Positions 42,903 through 52,794 of a stretch of DNA of 64,000 nucleotides are shown piece by piece. Position numbers and translations under genes: made by a program. Position 1 is the stretch's first letter. Every line of letters begins with the position of its first letter. The DNA lies in assembly GCF_002259645.1 (NCBI RefSeq), contig NZ_MWWV01000009.1, positions 146,584 through 210,583 on the forward strand, written 5' to 3'. Under the pieces are notes generated by a model that saw only the letters and a list, made by a program, of their open reading frames with translations, did no database searches and had not been told where the DNA came from. Source of the stretch: Bifidobacterium tissieri. GTDB lineage: Bacteria; Actinomycetota; Actinomycetes; Actinomycetales; Bifidobacteriaceae.

Positions 42903-43049
42903 ACATCCTCCAACAACGTTCTGGTTCGTTATCAGTGTATGCGGAGAACGATGAACAGACCATACATGACCCTCGATCAGACCTGTCATATCGCCGATAT
43001 CGTAACCGTTTCCCGACTATCGAACCGGTCGTAGAGTATGGGTGTCACA

Positions 43050-46000
43050 ATGGGGCGCATGAGTGATTTGACTGCGCTGAATCTGGCACCGGGGAACCTT
43101 GTGGGGGGCTACACCCTCATCTCGCGTCTTGGGGGCGGTGCCATGGGTTCGGTGTGGCGAGTCAAGGACGACGGCGGCAATATCTACGCCATGAAGATCC
43201 TGCGCGATTCGTTGGGCGACGACGGCGACGGCACCGACGGCTTTCGTCAGGGCGGCGAGGACACCGCAGGCATGGCACGCGAACGACTGCGTCGCGAGGC
43301 AGCCGCATTGCGACGGGTGAACCATCCGGGCGTATGTCAGATCGTGGATATGGAGCTGGATGATTCGCTCGCGTTCATCGTCACCGAACTCATCGAGGGC
43401 AAGAATCTGCGTGAGGACGTGCTGGCGAACGGCAAGTACGTGGCGGGCGATCTGGAACGCCTGGCGCGTAAGCTGATCGACGCGGTGGCCGCCGTGCATC
43501 GGGCGGGCATCATCCACCGCGATATCAAGCCGACGAATGTGATGGTGTCTCGTACTGGCCCGGTGCTGGTGGATTTCGGCATCGCGATGGGCGAAGGGGA
43601 AAGCCACGTGACCCGCACCGGATTGGTGATGGGTACGCCCGGCTTCATCGCCCCGGAGATCATCGATGGCGCGGAGTCCGACGAGACGACCGACTGGTGG
43701 AGCACGAGCGCGGTATTGGCGTTCGCCGCAACCGGACAGCCCGTATTCGGATCCAAGCCGATGATGGCGGTGCTGGAACGTGCCGCAGCCGGCAACGCGA
43801 ATCTTTCCGGACTACCGCCACGCACGACGGCCGCGTTCCGTAGCGCACTCAGCCCGCGTCGCGCTGATCGATGCACGCCTCTGGAACTGCTGCAGACCAT
43901 CGAACAGGACGCGATGACCCCGGAATTGTGGACGGGTGCGGAATCCGGTGCCGCAGGTCCCGCCAGCGCCGCCAGTGCCGACGATTCCACCGATTCCGCT
44001 CAGCATACGAACAGATTCCAGCCCGTGGCCGAACCCGGTGTATCGGCGCTGCCGGGCAAACCCGTGCTCAGCGGTGCCATGCCGACCGCCATGGACGATC
44101 ACCACGATGACCAGCACAATGCGGACGAGGGTGGCGAAGCCGGGGTGGTGCGCCCTTTTGGAAAAAGCTCTTCGGATAGTACGGATGCATTCGCCGCGGA
44201 GAACGCCGTAGACAATCCGCGGTCGTTGTGGAAGGCGCTTGATGAACGTCGGGCCGCACTCACTCAGGTAATCGGCGTGGAACCATTGTCCACGAATGAT
44301 TCGCTGATGGAGGCCGCCGAATCGGAATCGATATCGCCGATGCGGTTCGATGAGCCCTCGTATTCCCACGATGACTATTCCCACGATGACATTGACGACG
44401 GTTTTGGCACCGATGAGGAATGGAATGTGGATAAGCCGTCCATCGTGCTGGCCGGGCAGACCCGTGTGGTGCCGGTCGATCGTGCGCCATCCGACAGCCC
44501 GGCGTTCCAGCCGGCCGATCCGCCACTGCCCGAGTCGGTGCACGACGATAACGACAACGACAACGTGAGTGCCGACGACACCGTGCCGACGACACTGCCT
44601 TCACGAACCGTATACGCCACTGCGAGCGCCGACGCGGACGACGGTACGAATGCCGATACACCGTCCACGGAACCCCCGTCCGCCGACACCATTGCGGTCG
44701 CATCCATGCCGGCGAGCTATCCCGCGCCCGTGCATTCGTACGACCAACTCGACTGGCTGAACACCGATGACGGCAATGCCAACAACGGCTCGGCACCTGA
44801 ATCGGCGACCAATCCCCTCAGCAGGCTGCAGACGCTGGGAGACGAGTCCGATGAGCGGCAGAAGCCGGGGGAACTGGATCATCTTTTCGATTCTCTGCCG
44901 GCAGCCGCCCCCGCCATTCGCCCGGTGGGAACGACCGCGATGGCAAACGGTCAGCCGATGCCGAACGACCAAACCGCGACAAGCCGGCACATGGCTGAAC
45001 CGCGAAGCGTGCAGTCGACGCCGAATCAGCCGCCCGTACCGCGCGTGGCATCGTCGAATCCTGCGACGTCGTCGAGTCCCGTGGCATCGTCGAATCCGGA
45101 CCAGACACGCATCATCGGCCCTGATCCGGTCCTTGGCACCACAACGCTTGTGCAGGCACCGACCATCGGCGAACCGCCCAAGGAACCGCCTATCACCGGC
45201 GTGCCGGTCGCGTCCACGACCGTACTGCCACCGACGCGGACCGCATCGAACGCGAGCGCTCCGGGAATGGCTGCGCCGACACCGCCGCCATCGCCCGACA
45301 TGGATGCGACGCTGGTCTACGGACAGCCCGGATTGCTCCAGCCGCAACCGGGCCAGCCGGGACAGCCGCAACCGGGCTACGCCCCTGATCCGTACGCGCA
45401 ACAGTACGATCAGCAACCTCAATACGATCAGTACGGGCACCCGTACGACCAACAGCAACTGCCGCAACCGCAACCGGAACAACCCCCGTATCAACCGCGC
45501 GAGGACCATGCCGACGTCATGCGGAGTTGGTATGTGCCGCGTGGACGCATGATCATGTGTCTGCTGGCCGCACCGCTGTGCCTGTTTACGGCGAGCACGC
45601 CGGCCGCCGGACTCATGTCGGCGTCATTCCTGTTGTGGGCATTCACGGTGATGGGTCTGTCGCGCAATTCGCAGCTGGAACGTGAAAACAAGCGCGGCGG
45701 TCTGCGCAAAGGCACCGACGGCGCGCTGATCATCGGTTCCCTGCCCTGGCACCTGATCAAGGGACTGGCACTGACCGTGATACCCACGCTGCTTATGCTG
45801 GCGCTGTTCGCCGCACTGACCGCGTTCCTCACCACGGCGTTGATGCTGCCGTCGACCACCGGCACGATTCTGGCGTTCGGTACGCAGCTGCGGTTCCCTC
45901 TGCTGGCCGGCAGCGCGCTTTCGGCATCGGGCTTCACGCTGATGGCGTGCATGGCCGCCGCATGGTTCGCCGCGGCACTCGGACCGTATTCGCGATTCGC

Positions 46001-46241
46001 ACGTCTGGGTGCCGGAACACTGCGCGGCGATCTGGGTGCACCGTCCCCGTCGATCGACGCGAATCTGGCCGCCGCGGGAGCTCCCGGAATGCCGCCACCC
46101 GAGGAACAGGAACGATTGCAACAGTCGGCGCATCGACGCGGCTGGACGCTTACGCTGATCTGGCTGGTGCTTATCCTCGCCGGCGTGGCCATGCTGCTCG
46201 CCGGAGGCAGCATCGACTGGGCTCCGATCATGCTGGACTGA
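43050..46241 (+). CDS. Membrane-anchored Ser/Thr protein kinase, PknB-like
   Basis: A protein of about 1,063 residues. The kinase domain covers about residues 15-275: Gly loop LGGGAMGSVWRV, Lys in IYAMKILRD, catalytic HRDIKPTNVM, DFGIAMG and GTPGFIAPE. Residues 290-830 are an acidic Ser/Thr/Asp- then Pro/Gln-rich linker with repeats of QPGQPGQP and YDQ. Four hydrophobic helices form the C-terminus. No PASTA repeats are present, so this differs from the canonical PknB. The exact start is uncertain: in-frame ATGs lie at 43038, 43050 and 43059, and the -10-like TAGAGT at 43032-43037 excludes the first if it is real. Confidence 0.88.
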   Translation: MGRMSDLTALNLAPGNLVGGYTLISRLGGGAMGSVWRVKDDGGNIYAMKILRDSLGDDGDGTDGFRQGGEDTAGMARERLRREAAALRRVNHPGVCQIVDMELDDSLAFIVTELIEGKNLREDVLANGKYVAGDLERLARKLIDAVAAVHRAGIIHRDIKPTNVMVSRTGPVLVDFGIAMGEGESHVTRTGLVMGTPGFIAPEIIDGAESDETTDWWSTSAVLAFAATGQPVFGSKPMMAVLERAAAGNANLSGLPPRTTAAFRSALSPRRADRCTPLELLQTIEQDAMTPELWTGAESGAAGPASAASADDSTDSAQHTNRFQPVAEPGVSALPGKPVLSGAMPTAMDDHHDDQHNADEGGEAGVVRPFGKSSSDSTDAFAAENAVDNPRSLWKALDERRAALTQVIGVEPLSTNDSLMEAAESESISPMRFDEPSYSHDDYSHDDIDDGFGTDEEWNVDKPSIVLAGQTRVVPVDRAPSDSPAFQPADPPLPESVHDDNDNDNVSADDTVPTTLPSRTVYATASADADDGTNADTPSTEPPSADTIAVASMPASYPAPVHSYDQLDWLNTDDGNANNGSAPESATNPLSRLQTLGDESDERQKPGELDHLFDSLPAAAPAIRPVGTTAMANGQPMPNDQTATSRHMAEPRSVQSTPNQPPVPRVASSNPATSSSPVASSNPDQTRIIGPDPVLGTTTLVQAPTIGEPPKEPPITGVPVASTTVLPPTRTASNASAPGMAAPTPPPSPDMDATLVYGQPGLLQPQPGQPGQPQPGYAPDPYAQQYDQQPQYDQYGHPYDQQQLPQPQPEQPPYQPREDHADVMRSWYVPRGRMIMCLLAAPLCLFTASTPAAGLMSASFLLWAFTVMGLSRNSQLERENKRGGLRKGTDGALIIGSLPWHLIKGLALTVIPTLLMLALFAALTAFLTTALMLPSTTGTILAFGTQLRFPLLAGSALSASGFTLMACMAAAWFAAALGPYSRFARLGAGTLRGDLGAPSPSIDANLAAAGAPGMPPPEEQERLQQSAHRRGWTLTLIWLVLILAGVAMLLAGGSIDWAPIMLD

Positions 46242-46447
46242 GTAATCACACGAAGCCGCACAGAAGTCGCACAACCGAACCAAGCCGCGACCATACCCAC
46301 ATACCGTACGCCATGACCATACGGTCGCGACAACCCCGGGCATCATCACCGTTTATTTACCCTCCGCTGTTATATTGAGGGCTGCTGTAACGAACCCGGT
46401 CATCCATGCCGGAAACCATTGAAAACAGGGGAATACGAGGCACATCC

Positions 46448-47395
46448 ATGGCCAATACGAAGAAACCCGCCAACCGCAAGGCACGTCAGGCGGCCGAAGC
46501 CGCGGCCGCGAAGGCAAAGGCGGAACAGGAGGCACGAGATCGTCGCAATCAGACCATTATCGGCGCGGTCGTGGTGGCCATTGTGGTGATTCTGGTGGCC
46601 GTGATCGGATTCAACGTGTGGAAGTCGAATAATCCCAGCGCGAACGCCGACGATCTCAACGCCGCATGGGCCAAGGTGGAGAAGGCCTCCCCCAAGCCGG
46701 CGAACGCCACCGACAAGGGCGGCTTCATCCTGTCGAAGGACGGCGTGAACAAGCCTGTTGACGGCGTTCCCACCGTGGGCGTGTACATGGACTTCATGTG
46801 CCCGGGATGCGGCAGTTTCGAGCGTTCCATGGGCGACACCTTCTCGCAGATGGTCGATGCCGGCCAGATCAATCTGGAGATCCACCCTAACGGATTCATG
46901 GATCGGTACTCGACCGACGAATACTCCACGCGCACCGCGAACGCCACGATCGAGCTCATGGAGAACGACAACGACCCCGACCACATCCTCAAGTTCATCA
47001 GCCTGATGTACGCGGAGGACTTCCAGCCGAGCGAAACCAGCTACAAGTCGGTGAGTGATGACGACATCAAGCAGCAGATGATCGCGGCCGGCGTGAGCGA
47101 GGACGTCGCCGCCAAAGCCACCGACAATGACTACCAGTACAAGGACTGGGTCACGGCGATGGCCGATTACACGCCGCTGCGCAGCGAACTGTGGAACACC
47201 GAAGGCTCGCTCAAGGGACAGATGACCACGCCGACCGTCACGTTCAACGGCAAGTACTGGAACCGTCAGGGACTGGATTCCAGTGTGGATACGCGTACGG
47301 CGTTCCTCAAGGCGATCGGACTCGACTCCGCTCAGGTGGGTCAGTCCGGCACGCTGCCGGAGATCGGTTCCGACAAGGGACCCCTTTACCCGTGA
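46448..47395 (+). CDS. Membrane-anchored DsbA-like thiol oxidoreductase
   Basis: A 315-residue protein. A charged Ala/Lys-rich cytoplasmic stretch (residues 1-35) is followed by one transmembrane helix (about 37-58, IIGAVVVAIVVILVAVIGFNVW). The extracytoplasmic part is a DsbA-type thioredoxin domain with active site FMCPGCGSF (Cys118, Cys121) and the conserved cis-proline region MTTPTVTFNGKYW near the end. It should form or shuffle disulfides in exported proteins. GAGGCACATCC precedes the ATG. It is followed by tRNA-Thr. Confidence 0.92.
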   Translation: MANTKKPANRKARQAAEAAAAKAKAEQEARDRRNQTIIGAVVVAIVVILVAVIGFNVWKSNNPSANADDLNAAWAKVEKASPKPANATDKGGFILSKDGVNKPVDGVPTVGVYMDFMCPGCGSFERSMGDTFSQMVDAGQINLEIHPNGFMDRYSTDEYSTRTANATIELMENDNDPDHILKFISLMYAEDFQPSETSYKSVSDDDIKQQMIAAGVSEDVAAKATDNDYQYKDWVTAMADYTPLRSELWNTEGSLKGQMTTPTVTFNGKYWNRQGLDSSVDTRTAFLKAIGLDSAQVGQSGTLPEIGSDKGPLYP

Positions 47396-47463
47396 TGTAC
47401 GACTAAATCCAGTTCATTCGTTATACTGGACCTTCGTTCGCCGCGCCGATGCGTGGCGGGCAC

Positions 47464-47540
47464 GCCTCCTTAGCTCAGTTGGCCAGAGCAGCCGCCTTGT
47501 AAGCGGCAGGTCGTCAGTTCGAACCTGACAGGAGGCTCCA
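47464..47540 (+). tRNA. tRNA-Thr (anticodon TGT)
   Basis: A complete cloverleaf. The acceptor stem is GCCTCCT/AGGAGGC. The anticodon loop CTTGTAA on a GCCGC/GCGGC stem reads TGT. The T-loop is GTTCGAACC. The discriminator is T, and CCA is encoded at 47538-47540. Confidence 0.95.
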
Positions 47541-47789
47541 TTTGGCAACAATCGGCAACGATCATCACCATGCGACACGATCGTTATTGATCTTGTACGA
47601 CATCAATCGATCGATCTCATTCATAATCAAGCCATTCGACGCTGTTTTCATCGTTACCGATCACTCTATACGCGGATGTGAGCCTGAACATCCGAAGGTC
47701 GCGACGCCGTCGGCAACCCCGGTTCTCCCCTACTGTCCACAAGCAGAACACGCCGTAGATCTTTCCTCATAAAGAGTGATATGGTTTAC

Positions 47790-47976
47790 ACGACGAAGGT
47801 TTACAACGCCTGTAACCGAAGGGGATTGAAAGACTTACCGCGAGTAAGAACTCAGGAGCTTCCCCCATCAAAAACAGCTTCTGAGACATGGGACGGAGCA
47901 TCCCCCAACCCGCTCCGTCCGTGAGAGGGGCCGGAATCATCCCCCTTCTAAGCCGGCCCCTCTCCTTTTTTATTTT
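47790..47976 (+). ncRNA. Small RNA with C-rich hairpin loops, 6C-RNA-like
   Basis: Five hairpins in a row: 47798-47817; 47834-47848; 47851-47885 (10-bp stem, loop starting TCCCCC); 47891-47920 (9-bp perfect stem, loop containing TCCCCC); and 47923-47964 (12-bp perfect stem, loop containing TCCCCC), which is followed by TTTTTTATTTT as an intrinsic terminator. Hairpins exposing runs of C are the hallmark of the actinobacterial 6C RNA, although here the runs are five C and there are three loops. C-rich loops can pair with G-rich ribosome sites. The 5' end is not fixed. TATGGT near 47780 is a possible -10. No coding frame fits. Confidence 0.6.
47953..47976 (+). terminator. Intrinsic terminator of the small RNA
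   Basis: The right arm CCGGCCCCTCTC (47953-47964), pairing with 47923-47934, is followed by C and a T-rich run to 47976. Confidence 0.8.
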
Positions 47977-48009
47977 CGGACCTTGTCCGCACAATTCGAA
48001 GATCCCGAT

Positions 48010-48177
48010 CTGGGTATATCCAGACACAGGCCTGGGTATATCCGGCCGATTATCTCTGGGTCAAACCAGTACATATACCTGGTTCTGGGTATGACCGGGT
48101 CATGAAGGACCCCGAAACAGCCCCCTCGTGACCCGGTTATACCCAGACCGGTTTCCCCATAACCCGGTTATACCCAG
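48010..48177. repeat. CTGGGTATA repeat array upstream of the Rpf-like gene
   Basis: Forward copies CTGGGTATATCC at 48010 and 48032 and CTGGGTATGACCGGGTCATG at 48085. Inverted copies end in TTATACCCAG at 48146 and 48177. The copy at 48085-48105 can pair with 48126-48146 to form a stem of about 20 bp around a 20-nt loop. The array lies 109-276 bp before the gene start and could act as a leader structure or as operators. Confidence 0.75.
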
Positions 48178-48285
48178 ATTCGTTGGGATTGTGGGGATTC
48201 GGAGGGTTCCGTCGCCGAAACACGGGCTGTCAAGGTTGTCACCATACAATGAGGGGTGGTTTCAATAGTTCGTCAGGAGGATTTG

Positions 48286-49869
48286 ATGGCACGTAGGTGG
48301 ACTCCGCAACGTTTTCAGGCGCGACGCCGTATTCGAGTGGCCGCATGCGCCGCAGCGGTCACCGTGGCGTGCATGGCCAGCTTCCTGGTGGGCACACACA
48401 AAACCGTTGCGCTGGAAGTGAACGGTAAGACGGAAACCGTACAGACGTATGCGATGAGCGTGGATCGTCTGCTGCAGGAACAGGGCGTGGCGGTCAAGAC
48501 GCATGACATCATCACGTCGTCGTCCGGCAACGCATTGGCCAATCATGCCGTCGTGAAGGTGCAGAGCGCCTATCAGGCGACCATCACGATCGAAGGCAAG
48601 GATGTGCCGTTCTGGACGATCGCCACAAGCGCCGACCAGCTGCTCGGATTCTTCCAGGACAACGAGAAGGCTGCCAGTCAGGTCACCGTGAACATCCAGA
48701 ACGTGTATAACCAGCTGACCGGCGGATTCGTGATCAACGCCAACGGTCCGGTGACCGTAGTGGCCGACGGCAAGTCTAGTGAGGCTCCGAATGGCAAGCT
48801 GCCCGCCGCGTCGATTCTTGATTCCAAGGGCATCGTGCTCGGCAAGGAGGATCGCGTCAGCGTGGAAAAGGACGGTGATCAGACCGTGCTGCGCGTCAAG
48901 CGTGTAACCCATGGCGAGACCACCAAGACCGTGTCGATTCCGTTCGTCACGCAGACGGTGGTCGACGAAACCCTGCAGCCCGGCGAGACCGTGATCCGTC
49001 AGCAGGGTCAGGCCGGAGAGAAGACACAGACGTACAACACCACGTTCGTGGACGGTCAGGCCGAATCCGCGGTGCTGCTCAAGGAGACGACCACCAAGGA
49101 GGCCATCAACCAGGTGGTGGCCGTGGGCCCGGAAAAGCCGAAGGAGACGCCGAGCAACAACTCGAGCAGCGACTCGAACTCGAACAACTCGGACTCGAAC
49201 ACCAACGATTCGGATTCCAAGACCAACGACTCCGACAAGACCACGTCCGACTCCAACTCGGCCAAGCCGAGCAGCAAGCCCAGCTCGTCGGCATCCGCAT
49301 CGGCCAAGCCGAGCGAATCACCGTCGTCCAAGCCGTCGAACTCGCCGTCCGCGTCGGAAAGCAGCAAGCCGGCGGAAACGCCCACGCAGAAGCCAAGCAC
49401 CAACACGAATTCCAACAACAACTCCAATAATTCGAACAATTCGAACTCCGGCAGCTCCAACAACTCCGGCAACAACTCGAATTCAAACTCGAACTCAGGC
49501 AACTCCGGATCGTCGAACTCCGGCAGCAATTCCGGCAGCAGCTCAAGCGGACTGTGGCATGCGTCCCCATCCGCCGCACAGACCTATGCCAAGGGCGCCG
49601 TAGCGCAGTACGGCTGGGGCGGCACCAACTTCGACTCGCTGGTCAAGCTGTGGAACAAGGAATCCGGCTGGAGCTGGAGCGCCGAAAACAAGTCTTCAGG
49701 CGCATACGGCATCCCGCAGTCCCTGCCCGGCAGCAAGATGGCCACCTTCGGCGCCAACTGGAAGGATGACGCCGCCATCCAGATCAACTGGGGACTGAAC
49801 TACATCTCCGGCCGCTACGGCAACCCCGACGCCGCATGGGCTCACTCGCAGAAGTACAACTGGTATTAA
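48286..49869 (+). CDS. Rpf-like secreted transglycosylase with DUF348 and G5 domains
   Basis: A 527-residue wall-remodelling enzyme. A signal-anchor helix (about residues 17-37) is followed by three DUF348 repeats (about 45-215). A G5 domain (about 215-280, with VDETLQPGETVIRQQGQAGEKTQTYNTTFVDG) comes next, then a linker of about 130 residues made of Ser, Asn, Lys and Pro. The C-terminal lysozyme-like domain (from about 424) has the catalytic Glu in LWNKESGWSWSAEN and the family end AWAHSQKYNWY. This resembles RpfB-type resuscitation factors. GGAGG lies 8 nt before the ATG at 48286. A leftward extension from 48256 is rejected. Confidence 0.92.
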   Translation: MARRWTPQRFQARRRIRVAACAAAVTVACMASFLVGTHKTVALEVNGKTETVQTYAMSVDRLLQEQGVAVKTHDIITSSSGNALANHAVVKVQSAYQATITIEGKDVPFWTIATSADQLLGFFQDNEKAASQVTVNIQNVYNQLTGGFVINANGPVTVVADGKSSEAPNGKLPAASILDSKGIVLGKEDRVSVEKDGDQTVLRVKRVTHGETTKTVSIPFVTQTVVDETLQPGETVIRQQGQAGEKTQTYNTTFVDGQAESAVLLKETTTKEAINQVVAVGPEKPKETPSNNSSSDSNSNNSDSNTNDSDSKTNDSDKTTSDSNSAKPSSKPSSSASASAKPSESPSSKPSNSPSASESSKPAETPTQKPSTNTNSNNNSNNSNNSNSGSSNNSGNNSNSNSNSGNSGSSNSGSNSGSSSSGLWHASPSAAQTYAKGAVAQYGWGGTNFDSLVKLWNKESGWSWSAENKSSGAYGIPQSLPGSKMATFGANWKDDAAIQINWGLNYISGRYGNPDAAWAHSQKYNWY

Positions 49870-50108
49870 ACAGCCCAAACAGGCCAAATACCGCCAAAGA
49901 GCCATAGCACAGTCACATGCCCAACCGGCAGTACTCGGCAGGGGACAAACACCACAACATCAGCACACATCAACAGACATCAAACACCACGACGTCATGG
50001 CGCTGCACCCGCCACAGTCAGCGCCTCCACGTCAGCCAGACCATCAACAACCGCGAACCGATATCCAATACCGACACAATACCGACATCACGTAGCACGA
50101 GACCGAAT

Positions 50109-51089
50109 ATGACAAATCCCACCGCATCGCAGACCAACGAATCCGCCGCCCATCAGGCCGACACCGACGACAGCGGTCTGCTCGGCGCAGCCGACATCCG
50201 CCGCATCGCCGCCGAGGCCGGCGTCACCCCCACCAAGAAATTCGGCCAGAACTTCGTGATCGATCCGGGTACCGTACGTCGTATCGCCCGCACCGCCGAA
50301 ATCGGCGACGGCGATCAGGTGATGGAGGTGGGCCCAGGGCTTGGCTCCCTCACCCTCGCCTTGTTGGAAACCGGAGCGCACGTGACCGCCGTGGAGATCG
50401 ACCCGCCGCTGGCCGAACGCATCCCGAAGACCGTGGCCGAACGCATGCCGAACGCCGCGGAACGATTCCGCGTGATCAACAAGGACGCGCTCAAGGTCAC
50501 GCCCGACGACACCCCGCAGCTCGCGAGCGCCGAATCGTTCACGCTGGTGGCCAATCTGCCGTACAACGTGGCCACGCCGATCATCATCACCCTGCTCGAA
50601 CGCTACCCGAATCTGAACAGCTTCGTGGTCATGGTGCAGAAGGAGGTGGCCGACCGTCTCACCGCCCAGCCCGGCAGCAAAATCTACGGCACCCCCACCG
50701 CCAAGCTCCACTGGTTCGGCACGTCCGAACGCGCCGGAATCATTGGTCGTAACGTATTCTGGCCCGCACCGAACGTGGATTCCGCGCTGGTCAAGTTCAC
50801 GCGTACGCATACCGACCGCACCGAGGCCGACATCGATGCACGCCAACGCACGTTCGCGCTGGTGGACGCCGCCTTCACCCAGCGTCGTAAGACGCTGAAC
50901 GCGGCGCTCAAGAAGATCATGCCCAAGGAGGCGTTCGCGCTGGCGAACATCGATCCGACACTGCGCGGCGAGACCCTGACCATCGATCGATTCGCCGCGC
51001 TCGCCGACGCCGCGGCCCGTATCGAGGCGGGAGACACCGACGGCACCGATTCCGTCAACGGTACGGACACCACCGGCAAGGAGGCCTGA
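50109..51089 (+). CDS. ksgA: 16S rRNA (adenine1518/1519-N6)-dimethyltransferase
   Basis: A 326-residue SAM-dependent methylase that dimethylates two adenines in helix 45 of 16S rRNA. PTKKFGQNFVIDPGTVRRIA begins the fold, VMEVGPGLGSLTLALLE is the SAM motif, and VANLPYNVATPII carries the NxPY catalytic motif. VDSALVKF follows. The ATG at 50109 is chosen because homology begins just after it; the ribosome site is weak. Its stop overlaps the ispE start as TGATG, so the two are co-translated, the usual order in Actinobacteria. Confidence 0.95.
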   Translation: MTNPTASQTNESAAHQADTDDSGLLGAADIRRIAAEAGVTPTKKFGQNFVIDPGTVRRIARTAEIGDGDQVMEVGPGLGSLTLALLETGAHVTAVEIDPPLAERIPKTVAERMPNAAERFRVINKDALKVTPDDTPQLASAESFTLVANLPYNVATPIIITLLERYPNLNSFVVMVQKEVADRLTAQPGSKIYGTPTAKLHWFGTSERAGIIGRNVFWPAPNVDSALVKFTRTHTDRTEADIDARQRTFALVDAAFTQRRKTLNAALKKIMPKEAFALANIDPTLRGETLTIDRFAALADAAARIEAGDTDGTDSVNGTDTTGKEA

Positions 51090-52033
51090 TGACCGCAACC
51101 AGCACCATGAACGATATCGATCCGACCCAGATCGCACATACAGCGACGCCCAAACGCGTCGACTGCGTGCGCGTGGAATGCCCGGCCAAGACCAATCTCA
51201 CGCTGCGCGTGGGCGCTCCGCACGCCGAATGGGGAGGCCGTCACCGCCTCGACACCATATACTGCGGCGTGGGCATCTACGACACTGTCACCGTGACGCG
51301 CAAAGCCCCCAGCACCGGATTCAGTCTTGATCTGACAGGTGCCTATCTTGGTGATCTTGCCCTCGATCAGGCCGATATGCGTCACAATCACGCCGTGATG
51401 GCACTGTTCGCGCTCGCCAAGGAGGCCGGTCAGTCCACTGACGTGGCCATCACGCTGGAGAAGCGCATTCCCGTCGGCGCCGGACTCGGCGGCGGCTCCA
51501 GCGACGCCGCGGGCACGCTGCTCGCACTGAATCGCCTGTGGAACCTGAACTGGCCGGTGGAACGACTGCAGCCCATCGCCGCAACGCTCGGCGCGGACAT
51601 GCCGTTCTGCCTTGCCGGCGGACTCGCGCATGGCACCGGCTACGGCGAGGTCATTGAAACCACGGACGCCAGCCATCCTGACATCGCCCCGGGCACGCTC
51701 GGCTCCATGGTCGTGGGTGCCTACAACACGCAGCTGAGCACGCCCGATGTGTATCGCATGTTCGATGCGATCGGCGCGGGCCCCGGCAGTCCGACCAATG
51801 ATCTGCAGTATGCGGCCGTCACCCTGCACCCGCGCTCCGGCGAGGCGATCCGTGCCGCCCTGGACGCCGGCGCAACCAGCGCATTCGTATCCGGTTCCGG
51901 CCCGTCCGTCGTGGCCTGCGTACCGAACGAGGCCGTGTCCGCCGCCGTTTGCCATGCCTGGATCAGCGGCCGTCACGTCGATCGTCTTTTCGAGACCACC
52001 GCCCCGGTCACGCCCATCGTCTCCCTGCCGTAG
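51089..52033 (+). CDS. ispE: 4-diphosphocytidyl-2-C-methyl-D-erythritol kinase
   Basis: A 314-residue GHMP kinase of the MEP isoprenoid pathway. VECPAKTNLTLRVG holds the substrate-binding Lys/Asn, and PVGAGLGGGSSDAAGTLLALN (about residues 126-146) is the ATP-binding loop. SGSGPSVVACV near the C-terminus is motif 3. An N-terminal extension of about 25 residues precedes the fold. Translational coupling to ksgA is indicated by the TGATG overlap. Confidence 0.94.
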   Translation: MTATSTMNDIDPTQIAHTATPKRVDCVRVECPAKTNLTLRVGAPHAEWGGRHRLDTIYCGVGIYDTVTVTRKAPSTGFSLDLTGAYLGDLALDQADMRHNHAVMALFALAKEAGQSTDVAITLEKRIPVGAGLGGGSSDAAGTLLALNRLWNLNWPVERLQPIAATLGADMPFCLAGGLAHGTGYGEVIETTDASHPDIAPGTLGSMVVGAYNTQLSTPDVYRMFDAIGAGPGSPTNDLQYAAVTLHPRSGEAIRAALDAGATSAFVSGSGPSVVACVPNEAVSAAVCHAWISGRHVDRLFETTAPVTPIVSLP

Positions 52034-52108
52034 CCGGACCATATCCGACCGTCAGGCAGTCGGGTTAATGTGTAACTCATCACAGACAGACAAGGAGCAA
52101 GGACCGTC

Positions 52109-52744
52109 ATGACGACTCCGGAAGCCTTCGACGAACGTAAGGCACGTCAGCAATTCGTACGCGACCGTCAGAAGATCGTGTTCACCGTCGCCATCGGCGC
52201 TCTGGCGATCGTCCTCGTTATCTCGTTCCTCGTCTACTTCGGCGTGCTCGGCAAGACCGCAACGAGCGCCAATTCAGTCCAGCCCAACTACGGTGTGACC
52301 GCCCCCTGCCCCACTGCGGCTGAAGGCGCCACCGCCAAGGCCGTCAACCCGAGCGTCATCAACGTCCGCGTGCTCAACGGCACCGACAAGGTCGGTTTGG
52401 CCGACGCCGTGAGCGAGGCCCTGACCAACCGCGGCTTCGTGTCCAAGGGCGTGACCAACTATCCCGGCACCGTCACGATCAAGCGCACGGAGATCCGGTT
52501 CGGCAAGAGCACCATCAATGAGGCCTACACGCTCGCCGGCCAGTTCAACGACGCGATTCTGCGTATGGACGACCGTACGGACAAGCTGATCGACGTGGTG
52601 ATCGGCTCCACGTTCTCCGACCTCGTCGACGAGGACCAGATCGCCACCAAGACCGACTCCGATCTCAAATCCATCGAGGGATGCAAGGCCGCCGATCAGC
52701 TCGGCGACCTGCCCAAGGCCGTGGACCACGAGGCCGTGAACTAG
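52109..52744 (+). CDS. LytR_C-domain membrane protein
   Basis: A 211-residue protein. A short basic cytoplasmic stretch leads to one transmembrane helix (about residues 26-47), then a LytR_C domain (about 85-180, VINVRVLNGTDKVGLADAVSEALTNRGFVSKGVTNYP). This domain is usually found behind LytR-CpsA-Psr enzymes but also stands alone, as here. A role near the wall is inferred. GGAGCAAGGACCGTC precedes the ATG. Confidence 0.88.
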   Translation: MTTPEAFDERKARQQFVRDRQKIVFTVAIGALAIVLVISFLVYFGVLGKTATSANSVQPNYGVTAPCPTAAEGATAKAVNPSVINVRVLNGTDKVGLADAVSEALTNRGFVSKGVTNYPGTVTIKRTEIRFGKSTINEAYTLAGQFNDAILRMDDRTDKLIDVVIGSTFSDLVDEDQIATKTDSDLKSIEGCKAADQLGDLPKAVDHEAVN

Positions 52745-52794
52745 GCCTCCAGCCCCAGACCTTAGGCAGACCTTAGGTGGGCATCAAGCCAAGA

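Noticed and set aside
47790..47976. Cyclic-di-AMP (ydaO) riboswitch ahead of the Rpf-like gene
   Set aside because: Such switches often precede rpf genes in Actinobacteria, but I do not see the expected conserved core. A complete terminator ends the structure 310 bp before the gene, and the C-rich loops fit a stand-alone small RNA better.
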